Part shown: piece by piece, positions 26,054-36,846 of the stretch
How the letters are laid out: every line of letters starts with the position of its first letter
Numbering within the stretch: position 1 is the first letter of the stretch
NCBI RefSeq assembly: GCF_002263515.1
Contig: NZ_CP022752.1
Span: forward strand, 310,001 to 374,000
Length of the DNA: 64,000 bases
Source: Actinopolyspora erythraea
GTDB taxonomy: Bacteria; Actinomycetota; Actinomycetes; Mycobacteriales; Pseudonocardiaceae
Direction of reading: 5' to 3'
Notes under the pieces: generated by a model
Databases searched by the model: none
The model's input: only the letters and a program-made list of their open reading frames with translations
Told to the model about the DNA's origin: nothing
Position numbers and translations under genes: made by a program

Positions 26054-26094
26054 ACAGGAAGGTCCCCGCCGTCGCTCGGCGGGGACCTTCCTGT
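26054..26094. terminator. Perfect 18-bp bidirectional terminator
   Basis: Arms 26054-26071 and 26077-26094 are fully complementary over 18 bp with the 5-nt loop TCGCT. It sits between two convergent genes (secreted protein and ppa), so it should stop transcription from both sides. The stem ends in A/T-richer ACAGGAAGG bases, giving a weak U-containing tail. Confidence 0.9.
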
Positions 26095-26109
26095 CGTGTC
26101 GCTCCGAGC

Positions 26110-26598
26110 TCAGTGGCCCTGCTCCTTGGCTCGCTCGTACGACTTCTTGATCTCCGCCTCGGCCTCGTCCCGGCCAGCCCAAGTGGCGCCCTCGACGCTC
26201 TTGGCGGGTTCGAGGTCCTTGTAGACCTCGAAGAAGTGCTGGATCTCCAGGCGGTGGAACTCCGGCACGTGGTGGATGTCGCGCATGTGCTCCTGCCGCG
26301 GGTCGTCGGCGGGCACGCAGATGATCTTGTCGTCGCCGCCCTTCTCGTCGCGCATCCGGAACATGCCGATCGCGCGAGCGCTGATCAGGCAACCGGGGAA
26401 GGTCGGCTCCTGGATGAGCACGAGCGCGTCCAGCGGATCCCCGTCCTCGCCGAGGGTCTCCTCGATGAACCCGTAGTCGGCCGGATACTGGGTAGCGGTG
26501 AACAGCGTCCGGTCGAGACGGATACGGCCCGTCTTGTGGTCCACTTCGTACTTGTTGCGCTCCCCTTTGGGGATCTCGATCGTGACGTCGAAGTCCAC
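26110..26598 (-). CDS. ppa: Inorganic pyrophosphatase (family I, 162 aa)
   Basis: Soluble Mg-dependent enzyme hydrolysing PPi to drive biosynthesis. The family signature is in [20 protein letters not shown], whose DGDPLDAL Asp residues bind metal. Also seen are [22 protein letters not shown], with substrate-binding Lys/Glu/Arg, and the C-terminal [10 protein letters not shown]. The GTG at 26598 is preceded on its strand by GAGGA; longer extensions are unlike the family. The length is that of actinobacterial enzymes. It is convergent with the secreted-protein gene and divergent from dacB. Confidence 0.95.
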   Translation of the reverse strand: MDFDVTIEIPKGERNKYEVDHKTGRIRLDRTLFTATQYPADYGFIEETLGEDGDPLDALVLIQEPTFPGCLISARAIGMFRMRDEKGGDDKIICVPADDPRQEHMRDIHHVPEFHRLEIQHFFEVYKDLEPAKSVEGATWAGRDEAEAEIKKSYERAKEQGH

Positions 26599-27060
26599 GC
26601 GTTCCTCATTCGTCCTAGTGATGTTTCGGACGGCGGTGCTGCCGTTCCCGGCCGTTGCTCGGGGAGTTCCCCGATCGCCCGCACTGCGGCGGACCGCCCG
26701 GCGTGGAGTCGGATCGGAGTGGATCGTGCCCGAACCGTTACCACCACCGGTGGAGTGGTGAGTACAGCCTAGGAACCTGTTCCGAAAACCGCTCGCGGGG
26801 TTGGACGATCCCAGGTCGGAGCCGGTGTGAAGCCCCGTCGGGAGCACCCGGGGAGCCGCCTCCCCACCCGGCGCCCGGCCGGTCCGAGGTGTTCGGCGAC
26901 GAACCCCGGCGGTTTTCGGGCAGTGTTCCGCGCCGTTACCGGTGTGGCCTTCTCCGCCACTCCCACGGACGCATCTAGTGTGGGACAAGTCAGCCGTTCC
27001 AGCCGCACACAGTGTGCGAGATCGCACCCGCGAGCCGGTGGAAGCCCCGAGGAGGAGCAC
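26599..27060. other. Divergent ppa/dacB spacer
   Basis: Carries the promoters of both genes. A 10-nt palindrome CCACCGGTGG is centred at 26748-26749. TAGTGT near 26973 might be the dacB -10. The dacB frame stays open upstream into this region, but with no good start, so I treat it as non-coding. Confidence 0.4.
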
Positions 27061-29358
27061 TTGCCCGAACCCCAGGAACCACGGGAGACGGGCGGCCTTG
27101 ACGACGCGGTGGAGGCGGCGGAATCCACCGGTGACTCCCGGAGCTCCGACACGGCGGAGACCGAACCCGCCCCGGAGGGCTCGTTCGACTGGCCGAGGGA
27201 GGACCCCGAGGCGTCGGGCGCCGAGTCACCTCCGGAACACGCCGAGTCGTCCCCGGGGAGCGGGAGGGAACCCGACGCGGCGGAGCCCGAATGGCCCGAA
27301 CACGACCCCGCCGCCGTCGAACGCACCCAGCGCTTCGAGGCGGTCCGGGCCGTGGCACCCACCGACAGGCCGGGGGCGTCCTCGGACGCCACGCCGAACT
27401 CGCAAGCGGCGGCCGATCCGCCCACTATCCGCATGGCTCCGGTCTCCCCGACGGGCCCATCGCGGGGAGAGGACGACTGGCCGCGTGCCGACCCCGACCC
27501 CGCCGAGCACAGCGAGAGGTCGCCGGAGCAGCGAACCGATCGGTTCACCACGCACGACCACCAACCGCCGCGCGAACACGACTCGCCCGAGCAGGGGGCA
27601 CAGCCCGCTGGTGAGCAGCCGAGCGGGCAGGCGCGTCCCGCCTCGCCCGCCGACTTCGGCATGCCGGACAACTCGCCGGGCGGGGCTCCGTCGGCCGCCG
27701 ACCGGGAAGCCGCTTCGAGGTGGGAGGCCGGTCCAGCGGGATCCGGCTCCGCCCAGGAGTCCGATGCCGAACGCGGCGGAGGGGACTCCCCACCGTTCGC
27801 TGGAGCGGCGCCCGCGGAACGCGGGGAGGCTCCGGACCACCCCGAAACCGCATCCTCCGTCGCGGGGACCACGGAAGTCGCGGGGATCACGGAAGTCGCC
27901 GAACACGCCGCTGCCCCAGCGGGCGAGGAGCCCGGCCGGGAAGGCGAGCCCGCGACCGAGCAGAAGAAGCCCTCCCGCACGTTCGGCGGCAGAACCGCGC
28001 TGATCACGGCGGTCGCGCTGGTCGTCGTGATCGCGCTCGCCGGGATCGCGGTGTTCCGCGGCCCCGGTTGGTTCGGCGAGTTGCTGCGGCCACGCGCCGA
28101 TCCACCGGCTCCGGTCTGGTTGAGTCCCGACGTGCGGGGGCTGCGGAGCTCGGCCCCCGTGCCCACTGAGCAGGGGGTCGAGGCCGCGCTGTCGGAGATC
28201 GCCTCGGACCCCGCCCTCGGGGACTTCGGTGCCGTGGTCCGCGACGCCCGGTCCGGCCGGAACCTGTGGCGGCGGAACCCCACGCGGCCGCTGGTCCCCG
28301 CATCGACGAACAAGCTGCTCACCTCGTGCGCGGCCCTGCTGGCCGTGGATCACGACTTCCGATTCGCCACGAAGGTCGTGCGCGGCAGTGAGCCGGGAAG
28401 CGTCGTCCTCGTCGGCGGTGGGGACCCCACGCTGTCCTCCCTGCCGGAGGGGCGGGAGTCGGTATACCCCGGCGCGGCAAGACTGGACGAGCTGGTCGAC
28501 GAGATCCGGGAGACCACTTCCGGCGAGATCGAGTCGGTCAAGGTCGACGTCGGTCGCTACAGCGGCCCCGGTCTGGAGCCCAGCTGGTCACGGGGGGACG
28601 TTTCCAACGGGTACGTCGCCCCGATCCAACCGGTGATGCTCGACGGAGGTCGTCGGGACCCCACCAGCAAGGTCAGCAGGCGCAGCGACGAGCCGGCGCT
28701 GGACGCGGCCCGCGAACTCGCCTCGCGGCTGGGCGCGCCCACCGACTCGGTGAGTGAGACCACCGTCGACTCGGACGCGGCCACGCTCGCCGAGGTCGAG
28801 TCTCCCCCGTTGCGTGACCTGGTGCGCAAGACCCTGCGGGACTCGGACAACGTGCTGGCGGAGGCGATCGCCCGGCAGGTCGCCCGCACCACCGGCCACG
28901 AGGCCTCGTTCACCGGAGCGGTACGCGCGGTCCGCGAGGTGCTGAGCCGCAACGGTTTCGACCTGACCGGTGTCGAGGTCGTCGACGCCAGCGGGCTCTC
29001 CTTCTCGGACCAGCTGCCCGCCAGGCTCCTGGGCGAGGTGATGCGAGTGGCCGCCGCTCCCGTCGAGCGGCCCGACGGGCGCTCCGCCAGACTCCGGCCG
29101 CTGCTGACGTCAGTACCCGTCGCGGGCGGCAGCGGTGGTCTGGCCGGGCGCTACGAGGGCGATGCCGCCTCGGGCAGGGGGTGGGTCCGGGCCAAGACCG
29201 GAACGCTCACGGGGACCAACGCGTTGGCTGGCACCGTCGTCACCCGGGACGGCAGGCTGTTGGTGTTCGCGTTCCTGTCCAACGGGATGCGGCCCTCGGA
29301 GGTGCGGCCGGTGCTCGACGAACTCGCGGCCCGGTTGCGCTCCTGCGGCTGCCGCTGA
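27061..29358 (+). CDS. dacB: D-alanyl-D-alanine carboxypeptidase/endopeptidase, PBP4 (DacB) family (765 aa)
   Basis: Penicillin-binding protein trimming or cleaving peptidoglycan peptides outside the membrane. The TTG at 27061 is chosen for GGAGGAG in front. A roughly 310-residue acidic, Pro/Ser/Glu-rich cytoplasmic region precedes one membrane helix (about 312-333, [19 protein letters not shown]). Catalytic motifs: STNK with the active Ser at 415 (VPASTNKLL), SDN at 595-597 (DSDNVLAEA), and KTG at 712-714 ([10 protein letters not shown]). The very long N-terminal region is characteristic of Pseudonocardiales homologues and may be a protein-interaction tail. A metalloprotease gene follows, as in related genomes. 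Confidence 0.93.
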   Translation: MPEPQEPRETGGLDDAVEAAESTGDSRSSDTAETEPAPEGSFDWPREDPEASGAESPPEHAESSPGSGREPDAAEPEWPEHDPAAVERTQRFEAVRAVAPTDRPGASSDATPNSQAAADPPTIRMAPVSPTGPSRGEDDWPRADPDPAEHSERSPEQRTDRFTTHDHQPPREHDSPEQGAQPAGEQPSGQARPASPADFGMPDNSPGGAPSAADREAASRWEAGPAGSGSAQESDAERGGGDSPPFAGAAPAERGEAPDHPETASSVAGTTEVAGITEVAEHAAAPAGEEPGREGEPATEQKKPSRTFGGRTALITAVALVVVIALAGIAVFRGPGWFGELLRPRADPPAPVWLSPDVRGLRSSAPVPTEQGVEAALSEIASDPALGDFGAVVRDARSGRNLWRRNPTRPLVPASTNKLLTSCAALLAVDHDFRFATKVVRGSEPGSVVLVGGGDPTLSSLPEGRESVYPGAARLDELVDEIRETTSGEIESVKVDVGRYSGPGLEPSWSRGDVSNGYVAPIQPVMLDGGRRDPTSKVSRRSDEPALDAARELASRLGAPTDSVSETTVDSDAATLAEVESPPLRDLVRKTLRDSDNVLAEAIARQVARTTGHEASFTGAVRAVREVLSRNGFDLTGVEVVDASGLSFSDQLPARLLGEVMRVAAAPVERPDGRSARLRPLLTSVPVAGGSGGLAGRYEGDAASGRGWVRAKTGTLTGTNALAGTVVTRDGRLLVFAFLSNGMRPSEVRPVLDELAARLRSCGCR

Positions 29359-29474
29359 GCTCCCGGTATCGGTACTTCCGGCCGGTGCGCCGGTTCCGCG
29401 CCGAGCGGCGTGAGGTCCTCGGTGGGGCGAAGTGGAGATTCGCCCCGCGGCGCCCGCCCGGGTACGGTCGGGAT

Positions 29475-30659
29475 GTGACTGTTCGTGCGTCCGCGCTGTC
29501 CACCCCGTTGCGCCGGGATTCGGCCAGACACGCCCGCCCGGTCCGGGACCGGCGGGACGGGTACGTCTCCGGCTCCGGGAGCGGCGGTGCCGTTGACTGG
29601 AACACCGCCGTCGCCACCGCGACCAGGTTGCTCGGTCCGGGCCCCGAGATCTCGCGTGCCGAGGCCGACAGCGCCGTGGCCTCGCTCCGAGAGTTCAGCG
29701 TCAGCGCCGAGACGCACGTCCGGGAGCTGACCGGCCTGGGGGCCGACCTGCCGGTCACCCCGGGGGACGTGGTGGACCGACCGGGTTGGTTGCGGGGCGC
29801 GACACGTGGTCTGTCCGAGCTGACCGACACCGCGCTGGCCGAGGCCGGTGGTGACGACCAGGAGGAGGCCAACCCGGTACTCGCCGCGGTCAACAGCCGT
29901 GGTGCCGGGATGCAGGCCGGGCTCGTGCTCGCCTACCTGGGCACCAAGGTGCTGGGGCAGTACGACCCGTTCACGCCCACGGACTCCGGTTCCGGGCAGC
30001 CGGGCAGGCTGTTGCTGGTGGCTCCCAACATCGTCGCCGCGCAGCGCGCGCTCGGAGTTCCGGAGGACGACTTCCGGATGTGGGTCTGCCTGCACGAGTC
30101 CACCCATCGGCTGCAGTTCAACGCGGTCCCCTGGCTGCGGGAGCACTTCTCCCGCAGCATCGGCGAACTGCTGACCGAAATGGACGGTTCCGGCGGTGAG
30201 GTGCTGGGCAGGCTTCCCACGGCGGTTCGTGAGATCCGTGCCGCCAGGTCGGGGGAGACGGACACCAGCCCGGGTGTGCTCGGGGTGGTCGAGCTGCTGC
30301 AGAGCCCCGCGCAGCGCGCGGCGCTGGACCGCATCCTGGCCATCTCCACCCTGCTGGAGGGACACGCGGATCACGTCATGGACGCGGTGGGGCCCCGCGT
30401 GGTGCCCAGTGTGCACACCATCCGTGAGCGCTTCACCCAGCGCCGTGCCGGTGGTGGGCTGCTCGACCGGTTGCTGCGCAGTCTGCTGGGGGTGGACGCC
30501 AAGATCAAGCAGTACGCCAAGGGCGCCGAGTTCACCCGTGGCGTGGTGGACGCCGTCGGTATGACGGGATTCAACGCGGTCTGGGAGGCGCCGGAGAACC
30601 TGCCCACCCGGGCCGAGCTCTCCGACCCGCCCGCCTGGTTGCGGCGCGTGCACGGCTGA
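29475..30659 (+). CDS. Zinc-dependent metalloprotease, DUF2342 / F420-biosynthesis-associated family (394 aa)
   Basis: The zincin motif HESTH (residues 207-211, in WVCLHESTHRLQFNAVPW) would bind zinc with the first two His and use the Glu as base. An ISTLLEGHADHVMDAVG segment around 300 offers further His/Glu/Asp ligands. The family is fixed next to dacB, tilS and hpt in actinobacteria and is annotated as associated with coenzyme F420 by profile, though its substrate is unknown. The GTG at 29475 starts VTVRASALSTP; there is no good Shine-Dalgarno. No signal peptide, so probably cytoplasmic. Confidence 0.85.
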   Translation: MTVRASALSTPLRRDSARHARPVRDRRDGYVSGSGSGGAVDWNTAVATATRLLGPGPEISRAEADSAVASLREFSVSAETHVRELTGLGADLPVTPGDVVDRPGWLRGATRGLSELTDTALAEAGGDDQEEANPVLAAVNSRGAGMQAGLVLAYLGTKVLGQYDPFTPTDSGSGQPGRLLLVAPNIVAAQRALGVPEDDFRMWVCLHESTHRLQFNAVPWLREHFSRSIGELLTEMDGSGGEVLGRLPTAVREIRAARSGETDTSPGVLGVVELLQSPAQRAALDRILAISTLLEGHADHVMDAVGPRVVPSVHTIRERFTQRRAGGGLLDRLLRSLLGVDAKIKQYAKGAEFTRGVVDAVGMTGFNAVWEAPENLPTRAELSDPPAWLRRVHG

Positions 30660-30796
30660 TCGGGGCTCGCCTCTCGGGCTTCCGCGCCGTTCCGGCGGAG
30701 AGTTCCGCCGCGTTGGCCGTGCCGGTCCGGGACGCGGACGACTCGTGAACCCGGTCCTGTGGCGGACCGCCCGCCGCGCGGCGGGACAATCGGGGC

Positions 30797-31798
30797 GTGC
30801 CGCCAGCTCCCAGCGTCAGCGCCGTCCGCCTCGCCGTCCGACGCCTGCTCGAATCCGAGCGGGCCGCTCCCTACCGAGGGCTCCCGCTGGTGGTGGCCTG
30901 TTCCGGAGGGCCGGACTCGCTGGCTCTCGCGGCGGCGACCACCCACGTGGCACGGCACCGGGAGGTGCCGGTCCGCGGTGTGGTCGTCGACCACGGCTTG
31001 CAGGCCGGTTCGGATCGGGTCGCCTCCGGGGCCGCCGCGCAGCTGGCCGAACTCGGTTGTTCCGAGGTGGAGGTCGCACGGGTCCGTCCGGACGGTGCGG
31101 GCGGCACCGAGGCGGCGGCCCGGCGCGCCCGTTACGAGGCCCTGCGGGCGCGGCGTCCGGCGGGATCTCCGGTACTGCTCGGCCACACCCTCGACGACCA
31201 GGCCGAAACGGTGCTGCTGGGACTCGGGCGGGGCTCCGGCGCGCGTTCCCTGGCGGGGATGCGTCCGTTGGACGGGCCGTGGGCACGTCCTTTCCTGGAG
31301 GTCACCCGCAGGACCACGGAACAGGCCTGCGCCGAGCTGGGACTGCGCCCGTGGCGTGATCCGCACAACACCGATCCGGCGTTCACCAGGGTCCGTCTCC
31401 GGAACGAGGTGCTGCCGCTGCTGGAGGAGGTCCTGCAGGGCGGGGTGGCGAGCGCCCTGTCCCGTACCGCTGTTCAGCTGCGGGAGGACGCCGACGCGCT
31501 GGACGCCGTGGCCGCGGACCTCCGCGAGCGGGTGGCGGACGCCGGGGGACTCGACGCGCGTAGCCTTGCCGCGCATCCTCCCGCGCTCCGTAGGCGCGTG
31601 CTGCGGGACTGGCTCTCGGATCAGGGGGTTCCGGAACTCAGCGATGCTCACCTGCGTGCGTCGGACGCCCTGGTGGGTGACTGGCACGGGCAGGGTGGTC
31701 ACGCTCTGCCAGGGAACTTTGAGCTGGTTCGTATCCGTGGGACCCTTCTGGTGGAATGCGGGGGTCGCGGAACCGACCAACGGTCGAGCGACGGGTGA
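30797..31798 (+). CDS. tilS: tRNA(Ile)-lysidine synthetase (333 aa)
   Basis: Modifies C34 of the CAT-anticodon tRNA to lysidine so that it reads AUA as isoleucine. The PP-loop ATPase motif SGGPDS is at residues 36-41 ([15 protein letters not shown]). Other marks are [31 protein letters not shown] (adenylation region), and the [19 protein letters not shown] segment before the C-terminal helical domain. GTG 30797 gives the normal actinobacterial length. The stop overlaps the hpt start in GTGA, so the two are translationally coupled. Confidence 0.94.
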   Translation: MPPAPSVSAVRLAVRRLLESERAAPYRGLPLVVACSGGPDSLALAAATTHVARHREVPVRGVVVDHGLQAGSDRVASGAAAQLAELGCSEVEVARVRPDGAGGTEAAARRARYEALRARRPAGSPVLLGHTLDDQAETVLLGLGRGSGARSLAGMRPLDGPWARPFLEVTRRTTEQACAELGLRPWRDPHNTDPAFTRVRLRNEVLPLLEEVLQGGVASALSRTAVQLREDADALDAVAADLRERVADAGGLDARSLAAHPPALRRRVLRDWLSDQGVPELSDAHLRASDALVGDWHGQGGHALPGNFELVRIRGTLLVECGGRGTDQRSSDG

Positions 31799-32388
31799 AC
31801 GACGACCCAATCGAGAGGGGAAGCCGGGCCGTGTACGACGGCGACATTGCCTCCGTGCTCATCACCGAGCAGCAGATCAACGACAAGGTCGGTGAGCTGG
31901 CCAAGCAGATCGACGAGGACTACGGGGACCTTTCGGGGGGCGATTTGGTGCTGGTCGGCGTCCTCAAGGGCGCCGTCATGGTGATGACCGATCTCGCCCG
32001 GGCACTGCCTCGACCGGCGCAGCTGGAGTTCATGGCGGTCAGCTCCTACGGCTCGTCGACCTCGTCCTCGGGCGTGGTCCGCATCCTGAAGGATCTCGAC
32101 CGCGACATCGCGGGCAAGCACGTGCTCGTGGTGGAGGACATCATCGACTCCGGGCTGACCCTGTCCTGGTTGCTGCGGAACCTCGCGACCCGGCAGCCCG
32201 CCTCGCTGGAGGTCTGCACGTTGCTGCGCAAACCCGACGCGGTGCAGGTGGAAGTGCCGGTGCGCTACGTCGGTTTCGACATCCCCAACGAGTTCGTCGT
32301 CGGTTACGGGCTGGACTTCGCCGAACGCTACCGCGATCTCCCCTACATCGGCAGCCTCGATCCGAAGGTTTACACCTCGGGGACGTGA
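31795..32388 (+). CDS. hpt: Hypoxanthine phosphoribosyltransferase (197 aa)
   Basis: Purine salvage enzyme making IMP/GMP from hypoxanthine/guanine and PRPP. The PRPP-binding loop is [12 protein letters not shown] (E114-D115 and D118-S-G). [19 protein letters not shown] and [24 protein letters not shown] are the other hallmark segments. The GTG at 31795 overlaps the tilS stop in GTGA; a second GTG at 31831 with a GAGAGGGGAA site is an alternative shorter start. The tilS-hpt-ftsH order is conserved across many bacteria. No internal anomalies. Confidence 0.94.
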   Translation: MNDDPIERGSRAVYDGDIASVLITEQQINDKVGELAKQIDEDYGDLSGGDLVLVGVLKGAVMVMTDLARALPRPAQLEFMAVSSYGSSTSSSGVVRILKDLDRDIAGKHVLVVEDIIDSGLTLSWLLRNLATRQPASLEVCTLLRKPDAVQVEVPVRYVGFDIPNEFVVGYGLDFAERYRDLPYIGSLDPKVYTSGT

Positions 32389-32721
32389 CTCGCTTTCCGG
32401 TCGGCGGTCGCGGGGGTACAACCGGAGGCGGGACGGTGATCCGTTCGTCACGTGCTGGAAGTGGCGGCGATCACGGCGTACGGTCGGCTCCCGTCCGTGC
32501 GTTGTGTCACCGAGCAAGGGGACCAATGGAACTAATCCGGTGCATGGGCCGTTGGAACGCCAGGGGCGGGTACCCTGGGTCACCGGCGAAACCGCTCGCG
32601 CAGTCCGAGGCTGCTGCGAACGGTACGCTGGGCTGAACCGGGGGTGGACGTTGAATGGACGCCCGCCACCACCCGACGTGACAGTCAGGGAGGGTCGAGG
32701 CCGCTCGGCGGCCGCAAGTGA
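32389..32721. other. ftsH upstream region
   Basis: About 330 bp without a gene. It presumably holds the ftsH promoter; TACCCT near 32570 after a TTGGAA near 32552 is one weak possibility, but I cannot choose with confidence. The short open frames here are not protein-like. Confidence 0.35.
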
Positions 32722-35070
32722 ATGGACCGAAAGCGCCTGCTCCGCAACCCGCTGCTGTGGCTGTTGGCGGGGTTGCTGCTGATTTATGCCTTCAGTGTGC
32801 TCTTCGACGACACGCGTGGCTACACGGACGTGTCTACCTCGAAGGCACTGCAGCAGATCTCGCAGGGCAACGTAGCCGAAGCCACCATCGAGGACAAAGA
32901 ACAGCGGCTGAGGCTGACCCTGAACGAAGGCGTCCAGGTTCAGGGCAGCGACCGGATCATCGCCAAGTATCCGAGCGGTGCCCGTGAGGACATCGTCGAC
33001 CGGATCGAGCAGTCCGGTGTCTCGAACTGGAACACCGAGGTGTCCCAGAGCTCCATCTGGAGCCAGTTGCTCATCTATCTCATCCCGCTGGGCCTGCTGG
33101 TCCTGCTGGTCATGTGGATGATGAACAACGCCCAGGGCGGCGGCAGCAAGGTGCTGAACTTCGGCAAGTCCAAGGCGAAGCAGTTCACCAAGGACATGCC
33201 CAAGACCCTGTTCGGTGACGTCGCCGGTGCCGACGAGGCGGTCGAGGAGCTGCACGAGATCAAGGACTTCCTGCAGCACCCCACCCGCTACCAGGCGCTC
33301 GGCGCGAAGATCCCGAAGGGCGTGCTGCTCTACGGACCTCCCGGTACCGGTAAGACCCTGCTCGCCCGCGCCGTCGCGGGCGAGGCGGGCGTGCCCTTCT
33401 ACTCGATCTCCGGGTCCGACTTCGTGGAGATGTTCGTCGGTGTCGGCGCCTCCCGTGTCCGCGACCTGTTCGAGCAGGCCAAGCAGAACGCTCCCTGCAT
33501 CGTCTTCGTCGACGAGATCGACGCCGTCGGCAGGCAGCGGGGCGCCGGTCTCGGTGGCGGCCACGACGAGCGGGAGCAGACGCTCAACCAGCTGCTCGTC
33601 GAGATGGACGGTTTCGACTCCAGGGGCGGGATCATCCTGATCGCGGCCACCAACCGTTCGGACATCCTGGATCCGGCGCTGCTGCGTCCCGGCCGGTTCG
33701 ACCGGCAGATCCCGGTCGCTCCTCCGGACCTGCGCGGCAGGCGCGCGATCCTGAACGTGCACACCCAGGGCAAGCCGCTGGCCCAGGACGCCGATCTGGA
33801 CGGGCTGGCCAAGCGCACCGTCGGTTTCTCCGGTGCCGATCTGGAGAACGTGGTCAACGAGGCTGCCCTGCTGACCGCGCGGGAGAACGCGCAGCTGATC
33901 ACCGGTGCGGCCCTGGAGGAGTCCGTGGACCGCGTGATCGGTGGGCCACGTCGGAAGAGCAAGATCATTTCCGAGCGGGACAAGAAGATCACCGCCTACC
34001 ACGAGGGTGGTCACGCGCTGGCGGCCTGGGCCATGCCGGACCTGGAGCCGGTCTACAAGCTCACGATCCTCCCGAGAGGCAAGACCGGTGGTCACGCGCT
34101 CGTCGTCCCTGAGGACGACAAGGACATGATGACCAGGTCGGAGATGATCGGTCGTCTGGTGTTCGCCCTCGGCGGGCGTTCCTCCGAGGAGCTCGTCTTC
34201 CACGAGCCGACCACCGGTGCCTCCAGCGACATCGAGCAGGCCACCAAGATCGCCCGCGCCATGGTCACCGAGTACGGCATGACGGCCAGGCTCGGCGCGG
34301 TGAAGTACGGCAAGGAGGAGGGAGATCCCTTCCTGGGGCGTTCGGCCGGGCAGCAGCCGAACTACTCGCTGGAGGTCGCCCACGAGATCGACGAGGAGGT
34401 GCGCAAGCTCATCGAGGCGGCGCACACCGAGGCGTGGGAGATCCTCAACACTTACCGGGACGTGCTCGACAACCTCGTGCTCGAGGTGATCGAGAAGGAG
34501 ACACTCAACCGCAGCGACCTGGAACGCATCTTCGCCGACGTCGAGAAGCGGCCGCGTATCACCGCGTTCAACGACTTCGGTGGGCGTACTCCCTCGGACA
34601 AGCCTCCGATCAAGACTCCCGGTGAGCTGGCGATGGAACGTGGTGAACCCTGGCCGCCGCCGGTCAACGACCAGCCGAGTCCTGCGCCGATCGGTGCGGT
34701 TTCCGGCTCCAACGGGTACGGTCCGCAACAGCCGGCCGGGCAGTACGGTCCCGACAACCAGTCGGGCCAGCCCTACGGGTACCCGCAGCAGCCCGCTCCG
34801 GGCAGCAGCCCCGGCCGGTCAGCAGCCCGGCGCCGTGCAGATGCCCTACCCGCCGCAGGGTGGCCAGCCGCCGCAGGGCTACTCCCCGCAGGGCTACCCA
34901 CCGCAGGGACACGTCCCGCAGGGGTGCCGCCGAACTACGGTGCTCCTCCCGGCTGGACCCCGCCACCTCGCCCACCGGGCAGAGCGGTTACCAGCCGCAG
35001 CCCCGCAGCAGTACAACGGTGCTCCGCCGCGGGAGCAGGGTGTTGCTCCGCAACCACCCCCCTCGGGTGA
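32722..35070 (+). CDS. ftsH: ATP-dependent zinc metalloprotease FtsH (782 aa as read; tail frame-disturbed)
   Basis: Membrane-anchored AAA+ protease. Two N-terminal membrane helices ([18 protein letters not shown] near 10-28; [19 protein letters not shown] near 115-133) flank an extracytoplasmic domain. Walker A GPPGTGKT is at residues 205-212, Walker B is [11 protein letters not shown], the second region of homology is [13 protein letters not shown], and the zinc site is HEGGH at 427-431. The catalytic core to about residue 650 is perfect. Beyond it the disordered Pro/Gln/Gly tail changes frame several times between about 34805 and 35030. Read straight, the last roughly 85 residues are atypical, and the characteristic [15 protein letters not shown] repeats lie in another frame. 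The protease should be functional either way. Confidence 0.93.
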   Translation: MDRKRLLRNPLLWLLAGLLLIYAFSVLFDDTRGYTDVSTSKALQQISQGNVAEATIEDKEQRLRLTLNEGVQVQGSDRIIAKYPSGAREDIVDRIEQSGVSNWNTEVSQSSIWSQLLIYLIPLGLLVLLVMWMMNNAQGGGSKVLNFGKSKAKQFTKDMPKTLFGDVAGADEAVEELHEIKDFLQHPTRYQALGAKIPKGVLLYGPPGTGKTLLARAVAGEAGVPFYSISGSDFVEMFVGVGASRVRDLFEQAKQNAPCIVFVDEIDAVGRQRGAGLGGGHDEREQTLNQLLVEMDGFDSRGGIILIAATNRSDILDPALLRPGRFDRQIPVAPPDLRGRRAILNVHTQGKPLAQDADLDGLAKRTVGFSGADLENVVNEAALLTARENAQLITGAALEESVDRVIGGPRRKSKIISERDKKITAYHEGGHALAAWAMPDLEPVYKLTILPRGKTGGHALVVPEDDKDMMTRSEMIGRLVFALGGRSSEELVFHEPTTGASSDIEQATKIARAMVTEYGMTARLGAVKYGKEEGDPFLGRSAGQQPNYSLEVAHEIDEEVRKLIEAAHTEAWEILNTYRDVLDNLVLEVIEKETLNRSDLERIFADVEKRPRITAFNDFGGRTPSDKPPIKTPGELAMERGEPWPPPVNDQPSPAPIGAVSGSNGYGPQQPAGQYGPDNQSGQPYGYPQQPAPGSSPGRSAARRRADALPAAGWPAAAGLLPAGLPTAGTRPAGVPPNYGAPPGWTPPPRPPGRAVTSRSPAAVQRCSAAGAGCCSATTPLG

Positions 35071-35287
35071 GCAGCCCGGTGTCACCGGTGAGCAGCGGGG
35101 CGAGCAGCCGCAGCACGGGCAGGACCAGAACGGCAACCGGCACCAGGCGGGTTCCGACTCCCCGGAGACGTGGACTTCCGGAACGGGACACCCCGAGGCC
35201 GGCAGTGAGCAGAATTCGGAACGGAGTTCCGAGGGCGACTCGGATTCCGGCAACGAGAACGGGACCGGCCCGTACAGCGGCCGGTGA
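35071..35287 (+). pseudogene. Out-of-frame remainder of the ftsH C-terminal tail
   Basis: The frame that ends at 35287 reads a Gln/Glu/Ser/Asn-rich acidic tail ([17 protein letters not shown]..., ending ENGTGPYSGR) that looks like the natural end of an actinobacterial FtsH. A perfect terminator starts 20 nt after its stop. Restoring this from the main frame needs shifts at several points between about 34805 and 35030. They are either sequencing indels in a GC-rich repeat or genuine frameshifts. Confidence 0.55.
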
Positions 35288-35306
35288 CCGCCGACTCCGG
35301 TGGAAC

Positions 35307-35337
35307 GAGGCACCCGGCTCCGCGAGCCGGGTGCCTC
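35307..35337 (+). terminator. Perfect 14-bp hairpin terminator after ftsH
   Basis: GAGGCACCCGGCTC (35307-35320) and GAGCCGGGTGCCTC (35324-35337) are perfect complements with loop CGC. There is no T-tract. It separates ftsH from the folate operon, whose first ribosome-binding site is at about 35345. Confidence 0.85.
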
Positions 35338-35359
35338 ACCGCTGTGGAGGGGAAGACAC

Positions 35360-35998
35360 GTGACACGTGAGGGCGTGCCGATTGGGCCGGACGCGGAATT
35401 CGGTTCCGATCCCGCCGAAATGGTCGACGAGCACTTCGACAGGGCCAGGGCCGAAGCAGCCATCCGGGAGCTGCTGCTGGCGGCGGGGGAGGACCCCGAA
35501 CGCGACGGGCTGCGGGAGACTCCCGCACGAGTCGCCCGCGCCTACGAGGAGTTGTTCACCGGCCTCTACACCGATCCGGACCAGGTGCTGGACCGGACGT
35601 TCGACGAGGCGCACGAGGAGCTCGTGCTGGTCCGTGACATCCCGGTGTACTCGCAGTGCGAGCACCACCTGCTCCCGTTCCACGGGATGGCCCACATCGG
35701 TTACATCCCGAACGAGCAGGGCAGGGTCACCGGCTTGTCCAAGCTCGCGCGACTGGTCGATCTCTACGCCAAGCGTCCGCAGGTCCAGGAGCGACTGACC
35801 TCGCAGATCGCCGACGCGCTCACCCGCAAGTTGGAACCCCGCGGGGTGATCGTCGTGGTCGACGCCGAACACCTCTGCATGGGGATGCGCGGTATCCGCA
35901 AGGCGGGGTCGACGACCACCACCTCGGCGGTGCGCGGCATATTCCGTTCCTCCTCGTCCTCCCGGGCCGAGGCATTGTCACTGATTCGGGGGAAGTGA
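35360..35998 (+). CDS. folE: GTP cyclohydrolase I (212 aa)
   Basis: First step of tetrahydrofolate biosynthesis: GTP to dihydroneopterin triphosphate. Zinc ligands are C100 and H103 in [12 protein letters not shown] and C173 in [13 protein letters not shown]. Also present is GKVHIGY-like [26 protein letters not shown] 35360 has GGAGGGGA upstream. The stop overlaps the folP ATG (TGATG), beginning a four-gene folate operon folE-folP-folB-folK. Confidence 0.96.
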   Translation: MTREGVPIGPDAEFGSDPAEMVDEHFDRARAEAAIRELLLAAGEDPERDGLRETPARVARAYEELFTGLYTDPDQVLDRTFDEAHEELVLVRDIPVYSQCEHHLLPFHGMAHIGYIPNEQGRVTGLSKLARLVDLYAKRPQVQERLTSQIADALTRKLEPRGVIVVVDAEHLCMGMRGIRKAGSTTTTSAVRGIFRSSSSSRAEALSLIRGK

Positions 35999-36846
35999 TG
36001 CCCGTTCACCTACCGAGAGCCTCGCGCTGCCAGGTGATGGGGATCCTGAACGTGACCCCGGACTCCTTCTCCGACGGCGGCCGGTACCTGGACCACGCGG
36101 TCGCCGTCGAGCACGGCCTGCGGTTGCGGAAGCAGGGAGCCGACATCGTCGATGTGGGCGGCGAGTCCACCCGGCCCGGTTCGGAGCGGGTGGACGCCGC
36201 CACCGAGACGGAACGGGTGCTGCCCGTCGTTCGGGAGCTAGCCGGGGCCGGGGTCCCGGTCAGCGTGGACACCACCCGGGCCGAGGTGGCCGCCTCCGCC
36301 GCGCGCGCCGGTGCGGTGATGATCAACGACGTTTCCGGCGGGCTGGCCGATCCCGAGATGGTCGGGGCCGTCGCTGACGCCGGGGTGCCCTGGATACTCA
36401 TGCACTGGCGCGGGCACAGCAGGGACATGAACTCGCTCGCCGTCTACGAGGACGTGGTCGGCGAGGTCCGCGCGGAGCTGTCCGAACGGGTGGAAGCCGC
36501 GCTGGCTGGCGGAGTTCCGGAGGATTCGCTCGTGCTCGACCCAGGGTTGGGCTTCGCCAAGCGGGCCGAGCACGACTGGCTGCTGCTGCGGGAGCTCGAC
36601 ACCTTCCTGGGGATGGGACTCCCGGTGCTCGTCGGGGCCTCCAGGAAGCGGTTCCTCGGCAGCGTGCTGTCCGGTTCGGACGGAACGCCCCGTCCCGCAC
36701 CCGGCCGCGACGTGGCGACCGCCGCCGTTTCCACCCTGGCCGCCGACCGGGGTGCCTGGGGAGTCCGGGTCCACGATGTCACTGGTTCGGTGGATGCGGT
36801 GAAGGTCGCCGCCTCCTGGCGGAACGGAGGTGAGGTCCGTGGCTGA
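35998..36846 (+). CDS. folP: Dihydropteroate synthase (282 aa)
   Basis: Condenses dihydropterin pyrophosphate with p-aminobenzoate; the sulfonamide target. Both DHPS signatures are present: [15 protein letters not shown] near residues 13-27 and [15 protein letters not shown] near 45-59. [14 protein letters not shown] and [11 protein letters not shown] bind phosphate and pterin. The ATG at 35998 overlaps the folE stop, and the 3' end overlaps folB. Standard length. Confidence 0.96.
   Translation: MPVHLPRASRCQVMGILNVTPDSFSDGGRYLDHAVAVEHGLRLRKQGADIVDVGGESTRPGSERVDAATETERVLPVVRELAGAGVPVSVDTTRAEVAASAARAGAVMINDVSGGLADPEMVGAVADAGVPWILMHWRGHSRDMNSLAVYEDVVGEVRAELSERVEAALAGGVPEDSLVLDPGLGFAKRAEHDWLLLRELDTFLGMGLPVLVGASRKRFLGSVLSGSDGTPRPAPGRDVATAAVSTLAADRGAWGVRVHDVTGSVDAVKVAASWRNGGEVRG

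Noticed and set aside
32385..32636. 83-codon frame directly after hpt
   Set aside because: It lies in the ftsH promoter region, is Gly/Arg-rich, and has no recognisable domain.
31699..34728. 1009-codon minus-strand open frame opposite hpt and ftsH
   Set aside because: Anti-sense shadow. The hpt and ftsH motifs on the + strand are complete.
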